Shown here one piece after another: positions 7,292 to 10,835 of a stretch of DNA of 10,835 nt. The notes below the pieces were generated by a model. That model ran no database searches. It was not told the DNA's origin and was given only the letters and a program-made list of their open reading frames with translations. Within the stretch, counting starts at the first letter, position 1. Each line of letters starts with the position of its first letter. The translations under genes were made by a program, and so were the position numbers. Origin of the DNA: an uncultured Lachnobacterium sp. (GTDB lineage: Bacteria; Bacillota; Clostridia; Lachnospirales; Lachnospiraceae); the NCBI GenBank assembly GCA_945971355.1, contig CAMFPD010000059.1, positions 1-10,835 of the forward strand, read 5' to 3'.

Positions 7292-9377
7292 TATATTTCG
7301 TGTGTTCCTGTCGGATGTAAAGAGATTATCAAGTAATGTTGTAGCAATAGTAATTATAATGGGATTATCTATTATCCCGGCACTGTATGCATGGTTTAAT
7401 ATTATGTCCAACTGGGATCCATATGGAGAGGGTGCTACCTCACAGATGAACATTGCAGTTTATTCCTGTGATGAGGGAGTCGCACTTGGTGGATTAAGCG
7501 TCAACGTGGGTTCTACAGTTATTGAAAATTTAGAGGCTAATAAAACTATTGGCTGGGTATTCACTGAAACAGAGATGGATGCGCTCCAGGGAGTGTACAA
7601 TGGTGATTTTTATGCTGCCCTTGTTGTGCCAGAGAATTTCACCGAAGATATGCTTAGTTTCTTAAACGGGGATCCAAATCATCCAACAATCTCTTATTAT
7701 GAGAATAGCAAAAAGAATGCCATAGCAACCAAGATTACCTCCAAGGTAAAAACAACTGTGCAGGAAGAGGTAAATGCAGCCATATTGAGCACATTAACAG
7801 AGGCAGCATCCTCAGCTGGGGAGCTTTTGGCAGGAAACAGTGAAAGTATCACAGAAGGGGTACTGGTAAAACTGGAAGAAATAGAGCAGAATCTTGGAAC
7901 ATATGCTAATCTATTAAATACACTTTCGCTTTTAACAGGTTCAGCAGCTGATCTGGTGGATACAACACAATCCATCCTGCCAAGTGTGGAAGGGCTGATA
8001 GAGGGCAGCCAGGGTTCTGTGTCTGCTATGCAGGAGTCTGTTTTGTCGGGCTCACAGACAGCACAGGCTGTAGCAAGCATGGTGGATATAAGTCTGAACA
8101 ATATTAATGCACAGCTTTCTAATGTAAACCAGACAGTGCAGAATTTTACAGTGGACACAAGCTTTGCAGACCAGCTAAAAGGCTTTGAAAAGGTAAGCGA
8201 TATGGTCTATGGAACGCTGGATACGCTTGATTCGTTTGATGTTGATACCAGCTCGGTCAGAGAAAGCTTCGGCAAATTGGAAGGCTCTATTGACGAGTTT
8301 ACAGCTGATGTGGCAATAACAGATGAAAAGTTAAATACATTAAAGGGAACTGTAGCAGATTGTATATCTTCGGTTTCCAGTTCAATTTCATCATTACAGT
8401 CAAGCTTTGACTATTCAATTGCACCAGGCTTGAATAACAGTGTTAATAATATTGAGATTTCCCTTATAGAAGCACAAAGTATGCTGGAAAGTCTGGATGA
8501 TAGTTTCCCACAGATAGATTCTGCATTAGAAAGCTATCAGACAACACTTGAAAATGGAACCGGTGATATTACAGCTACAAAGGAGTATGTAATAGAATTA
8601 CAAAACGGAGTAAGAGAGCTTATAGATAGCCTGAATGGTTTATCTGATAACGAACAGTACAAGGAGGTTATGGAGCTTCTTGAGACAGAGCCGGAAATTA
8701 TAGCAAGTTTTATATCTTCACCAATTCAGATGGATGAGGTAGCATTTTATGAGATAGAGACCTATGGTTCTGCAATGTCACCATTCTACACAGTATTGGC
8801 ATTGTGGGTAGGAGCTCTCATTACAGTAGCTCTTGTACATGTAAAAGTGGTTGATACTGATGATTTGAAGGGAGTAAAGAATTATCAGAAATTCTTTGGA
8901 AGATATATTGTATTCTTCCTGATAGGTCAGGCACAGACTCTTATTACAGTGCTTGGAAACTTGTTTTATGTGCAGATATACTGTGTGCATCCATTCCTGT
9001 TCTGGGTGACATCTGCAATAATCAGCTTTATGTTTACATTGTTTATGTACTCTCTTACATATTCATTTGGAAACGTGGGAGAAGCAATTGCAGTAGTAAT
9101 CATGGTTGTACAGGTTGCGGGAGCAGGAGGAACATTCCCGGTTGAGGTTCTTCCAGCAGTATATCAGGCGGTATACAAGTTCCTGCCATTTACCTATGCA
9201 ATGAATGGTCTGAGAGAATGTGTAGGCGGATTCTATGGAAATTATCTGGCAAAGGATTTAGGAGTGCTGGGAATATATATTCTAATATCAGTGGCAATCG
9301 GACTTCTCAGAAAGCCATTTGCGAAACTAAATCATATGATAGAGGAAAGCAAGGAGAAGTCAGGACTTCTTATATAA
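7284..9377 (+). CDS. YhgE/Pip family membrane protein, second copy
   Basis: A 697-residue paralogue of the first YhgE/Pip protein. Residues 19-37 form the N-terminal helix, ending in IPALYAWFNI then NWDPY. A shared N-terminal block follows, with IGWVF, GDFYAALVVP and SYYENSKKNAIATKIT. The central extracellular part (about 165-470) is again Ser/Leu/Gln-rich and helical but differs clearly from copy one. The C-terminal permease-like domain has five helices (about 500-518, 537-560, 569-592, 597-615, 653-672) with FGRYIVFFLIGQAQT and GGTFPVEVLP. AGGAGG at 7271-7276 lies 7 bases before ATG 7284. The start lies within the last codons of the small membrane protein gene (8-base overlap), pointing to translational coupling. 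Two adjacent copies could form a heteromeric complex; this is inference. Confidence 0.93.
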   Translation: MINIFRVFLSDVKRLSSNVVAIVIIMGLSIIPALYAWFNIMSNWDPYGEGATSQMNIAVYSCDEGVALGGLSVNVGSTVIENLEANKTIGWVFTETEMDALQGVYNGDFYAALVVPENFTEDMLSFLNGDPNHPTISYYENSKKNAIATKITSKVKTTVQEEVNAAILSTLTEAASSAGELLAGNSESITEGVLVKLEEIEQNLGTYANLLNTLSLLTGSAADLVDTTQSILPSVEGLIEGSQGSVSAMQESVLSGSQTAQAVASMVDISLNNINAQLSNVNQTVQNFTVDTSFADQLKGFEKVSDMVYGTLDTLDSFDVDTSSVRESFGKLEGSIDEFTADVAITDEKLNTLKGTVADCISSVSSSISSLQSSFDYSIAPGLNNSVNNIEISLIEAQSMLESLDDSFPQIDSALESYQTTLENGTGDITATKEYVIELQNGVRELIDSLNGLSDNEQYKEVMELLETEPEIIASFISSPIQMDEVAFYEIETYGSAMSPFYTVLALWVGALITVALVHVKVVDTDDLKGVKNYQKFFGRYIVFFLIGQAQTLITVLGNLFYVQIYCVHPFLFWVTSAIISFMFTLFMYSLTYSFGNVGEAIAVVIMVVQVAGAGGTFPVEVLPAVYQAVYKFLPFTYAMNGLRECVGGFYGNYLAKDLGVLGIYILISVAIGLLRKPFAKLNHMIEESKEKSGLLI

Positions 9378-9403
9378 AAGGGATAATAAGTTATAGAAAT
9401 GAA

Positions 9404-9443
9404 CTAATATTAGAAATTATGGTTATAGTGACTATAAATTTTT
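9404..9443 (+). other. Short palindromes and weak hairpin with T-run after the second YhgE gene
   Basis: CTAATATTAG (9404-9413) is a perfect palindrome. TTATAG-TGA-CTATAA (9423-9437) is an inverted repeat followed by T5 (9439-9443). It resembles an intrinsic terminator but has a single G-C pair and a 3-base loop, so it would be weak. TTATAG recurs at 9391, 9423 and 9463. It could reduce read-through into ilvE or be an operator; neither is shown. Confidence 0.3.
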
Positions 9444-9448
9444 GTTAC

Positions 9449-9477
9449 TAGACAAAGAAAAATTATAGGACTAGAAT
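9449..9477 (+). promoter_or_regulatory. Probable sigma-A promoter of ilvE
   Basis: TAGACA (9449-9454) and TAGAAT (9472-9477) each match the -35 and -10 consensus at five of six bases with an ideal 17-base spacer. The predicted start is near 9484, giving a leader of about 25 bases before ATG 9510. ACTAG (9470-9474) and CTAGT (9482-9486) form an inverted repeat across the -10 and start region, a plausible operator position. The leader is too short for a T-box or riboswitch. Confidence 0.6.
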
Positions 9478-9496
9478 AAACCTAGTTTTTAATTGT

Positions 9497-9501
9497 GGAG
9501 G
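9497..9501 (+). promoter_or_regulatory. Ribosome binding site that sets the ilvE start at ATG 9510
   Basis: GGAGG lies 8 bases before ATG 9510. The in-frame upstream GTG at 9495 overlaps this motif, so it is not a credible start; the five residues it would add are non-coding. Confidence 0.85.
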
Positions 9502-9509
9502 AAAATAGT

Positions 9510-10541
9510 ATGGAAAAGAAAGATATTGATTGGTCAAACCTAGGGTTTGGATATCAGGTAGCAGATTACCGTTTTGTAGCAAACTACAAGGATGGAAAAT
9601 GGGATGATGGAGAGATTACAACAGAAGCAACAGTAACTCTCAGTGAGTGTGCAGGTGTATTCCAGTATGCACAGACATGTTTTGAGGGATTAAAGGCATA
9701 CACAACAGAGGACGGCAAAATCGTATGCTTCCGCCCAGACTTAAATGCTCAGAGAATGGCAGATTCATGTGAGAGACTTAAAATGCCTGTATTCCCAGTA
9801 GATCGTTTTGTAAAGGCTGTTGAGGAAGTGGTAAAAGCAAATGCAGCATGGGTACCACCATTTGGATCAGGAGCAACACTTTACATCAGACCATACATGA
9901 TGGGAACAAGCCCGGTAATCGGTGTAAAGCCAGCAGAGGAATATCAGTTCAGAATTTTTGTGACACCAGTAGGACCATACTTCAAGGGTGGCGCAAAGCC
10001 AATCACAATTCGTGTGTCAGATTATGATAGAGCGGCACCACATGGAACAGGTCATATCAAGGCAGGACTTAACTATGCAATGAGCTTATATCAGATTGTG
10101 GATGCTCATGAGAAGGGCTTTGATGAGAATATGTACCTCGATCCAGCTACACGTACAAAGGTAGAGGAGACAGGTGGAGCAAACTTCATCTTCATCACAA
10201 AGGACGGAAAGCTTGTAACACCTAAGTCAGACAGTATTCTTCCATCAATCACACGCCGTTCACTTATGGTAGTTGCAGAGAAATATCTTGGAATGGAAGT
10301 AGAGCATAGAGAGGTTCTTCTTTCAGAGCTTTCAGATTTTGCAGAGTGTGGACTCTGTGGAACTGCAGCTGTAATCTCACCAGTAGGTAAGATTGTAGAC
10401 CATGGCAAGGAAATCTGTTTCCCAAGCGGAATGGATGACATGGGACCTGTAACAAAGAAATTATATGAGACTTTAACCGGTATCCAGATGGGCAAGCTCG
10501 AAGCTCCTGAGGGATGGGTTGACGTAATCATGGAGGAGTAA
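9510..10541 (+). CDS. ilvE: Branched-chain amino acid aminotransferase (IlvE)
   Basis: A 343-residue PLP-dependent fold-type IV aminotransferase that interconverts leucine, isoleucine and valine with their 2-oxo acids using glutamate/2-oxoglutarate, in the cytosol. Visible features are FEGLKAY (58-64), FRPDLNAQRM (74-83), YIRPYM (125-130), the PLP lysine Lys184 in HIKAGLNYA, the cofactor-binding Glu220 in EETGGANFIF, SITRRSL (246-252) and CGTAAVISP (283-291). These and the length fit the larger, mitochondrial-type BCAT branch rather than the roughly 305-residue E. coli type. It has its own promoter and a strong terminator, so it appears monocistronic. Its codons favour ATC, TTC and AAC more than the genes upstream, as expected for a highly expressed gene. 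Confidence 0.96.
   Translation: MEKKDIDWSNLGFGYQVADYRFVANYKDGKWDDGEITTEATVTLSECAGVFQYAQTCFEGLKAYTTEDGKIVCFRPDLNAQRMADSCERLKMPVFPVDRFVKAVEEVVKANAAWVPPFGSGATLYIRPYMMGTSPVIGVKPAEEYQFRIFVTPVGPYFKGGAKPITIRVSDYDRAAPHGTGHIKAGLNYAMSLYQIVDAHEKGFDENMYLDPATRTKVEETGGANFIFITKDGKLVTPKSDSILPSITRRSLMVVAEKYLGMEVEHREVLLSELSDFAECGLCGTAAVISPVGKIVDHGKEICFPSGMDDMGPVTKKLYETLTGIQMGKLEAPEGWVDVIMEE
9535..9549 (+). repeat. Palindrome CAAACC-TAG-GGTTTG at the start of ilvE
   Basis: A 6-base inverted repeat with a 3-base centre lies 25 bases inside the ilvE coding region. Its left part, AAACCTAG (9536-9543), also occurs at 9478-9485 in the predicted leader, where it reads AAAC-CTA-GTTT. Paired related palindromes either side of the start codon could bind a regulator, but chance is not excluded. 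Confidence 0.35.
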
Positions 10542-10571
10542 TCCCCAAATCTGCTAACTTAAGAAAATTCT

Positions 10572-10610
10572 AAGAAAGAAAGTCGGTTCGCTGACTTTCT
10601 TTTTTTCTTT
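10572..10610 (+). terminator. Intrinsic terminator of ilvE
   Basis: AAGAAAGTC (10576-10584) pairs with GACTTTCTT (10593-10601); the inner G-C pair closes a TTCG loop (10587-10590). The right arm runs into T7 (10600-10606), then C and TTT. The A-rich left flank lets it act, less strongly, on the opposite strand too. Confidence 0.93.
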
Positions 10611-10617
10611 GCTGTGC

Positions 10618-10735
10618 TACAATTTATATATAAATTATTGCTTGGATTTCATGATGTGCCGGGCTTTGAACGCTAATTGGCTGCTCAGCCTGCTACGCTT
10701 CGCAAGGTTCTATTTGGCACCACATACAATTTATA
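10618..10735 (+). repeat. Direct repeat TACAATTTATA bracketing a foldable segment
   Basis: The exact 11-mer occurs at 10618-10628 and 10725-10735. Between them is a GC-richer stretch with nested complementarity: GTGCC (10656-10660) with GGCAC (10716-10720), GAAC (10668-10671) with GTTC (10707-10710), and the hairpin GGCT-GCTC-AGCC (10679-10690). Together these suggest a small structured or inserted element. The surrounding DNA (10629-10640, 10726-10760) is almost pure A/T. TACAAT copies could also serve as -10 boxes; the one at 10618 is preceded by TG in extended -10 position but has no good -35. Confidence 0.4.
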
Positions 10736-10835
10736 ATGTGTATAAAGTTATATATACAATCTCGAAGAAAACGTAGAGTAAAGCCTTAGATTTGCCAGAT
10801 ACCATTCTTTTGCCTTCAGGGAAGGTGTACTTCAA
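10731..10835 (-). CDS. Possible 3' end of a minus-strand gene entering from the right edge
   Basis: On the minus strand the frame starting at base 10835 stays open for 34 codons and stops with TAA at 10733-10731. It begins LKYTFPEGKRMVSGK and ends FFEIVYITLYTL, with several C-ending codons (TAC, ACC, TTC, GGC) like those of ilvE. All plus-strand frames are broken by stops in part of the same stretch. If real, it would converge on ilvE and could share the terminator near 10572-10610. I do not recognise the family, and 34 codons can occur by chance. Confidence 0.22.
   Translation of the reverse strand: MKYTFPEGKRMVSGKSKALLYVFFEIVYITLYTL

Larger units (their letters stand above)
10611..10835. 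other. Intergenic region after ilvE, no convincing complete gene
   Basis: Beyond the ilvE terminator no complete gene can be supported. The stretch holds the direct-repeat-bracketed foldable element and AT-rich DNA. A plus-strand frame of 41 codons (ATG 10651 to TAG 10776) lacks a ribosome binding site. An open minus-strand frame enters from the right edge. Confidence 0.6.

Noticed and set aside
4670..9377. Type VII secretion locus, because YhgE/Pip is related to EsaA
   Set aside because: No WXG100 protein, EssC/FtsK-like ATPase, EssB or EsaB-like gene is present in the window; the AAA+ protein is MoxR type.
9378..9509. T-box leader or CodY site upstream of ilvE
   Set aside because: The region is too short and lacks the conserved T-box sequence; the best alignments to the CodY motif AATTTTCWGAAAATT match only about half the positions.
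10658..10722. tRNA-like look: GCCGGGC at one end, AATTGGC, GGTTC and a terminal CACCA
   Set aside because: The acceptor pairing would rely on three G-T pairs and a mismatch, the T-arm has no 5-base stem after GGTTC, no anticodon arm can be placed, and the length of 65 is short for a bacterial tRNA.
1..10835. CRISPR array, insertion sequence or prophage genes
   Set aside because: No regularly spaced repeats, transposase, integrase or phage structural genes were seen on either strand.

Overview
The window reads as chromosomal DNA of a low-GC Gram-positive anaerobe, most likely a Clostridia member of the Lachnospiraceae (Roseburia/Butyrivibrio/Eubacterium type). The basis is AT-rich coding with A/T third positions, strong AGGAGG ribosome binding sites in front of almost every gene, tightly packed same-strand genes, and YhgE/Pip proteins typical of Firmicutes. 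The family-level placement is inference.

Positions 1-9377 hold seven plus-strand genes that look like one operon; no gap exceeds 17 bases and several genes overlap. The first is the 3' two-thirds of folC (folylpolyglutamate synthase, cut by the window edge). Three genes then form a module: a cytosolic leucine-rich-repeat protein (872-1801), a protein with a degenerate zinc-peptidase-like N-terminus and an intact von Willebrand A (vWA) MIDAS domain (1801-3129), and a MoxR-type AAA+ ATPase with a long C-terminal extension (3138-4652). In other MoxR-vWA pairs the ATPase and vWA protein work together as a chaperone-like or remodelling machine, so the LRR protein is a candidate adaptor or substrate receptor. 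Next come two large YhgE/Pip membrane proteins (4670-6829 and 7284-9377) with a 150-residue, two-helix membrane protein between them (6839-7291). No regulator is encoded in the window.

A 132-base intergenic region (9378-9509) carries a good sigma-A-like promoter, several short palindromes and a weak hairpin with a T-run. It precedes ilvE (9510-10541, branched-chain aminotransferase), which appears to be its own transcription unit ending at a strong intrinsic terminator (about 10572-10610).

The last 225 bases contain no convincing complete gene. They hold a GC-richer, foldable segment (about 10656-10725) set in very AT-rich DNA, bracketed by an exact 11-base direct repeat, and possibly the 3' end of a minus-strand gene entering from the right edge.

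The best candidate for a poorly described system is the LRR / pseudo-peptidase-vWA / MoxR module, possibly linked to the paired YhgE/Pip proteins in the same operon. That link rests on gene order only.
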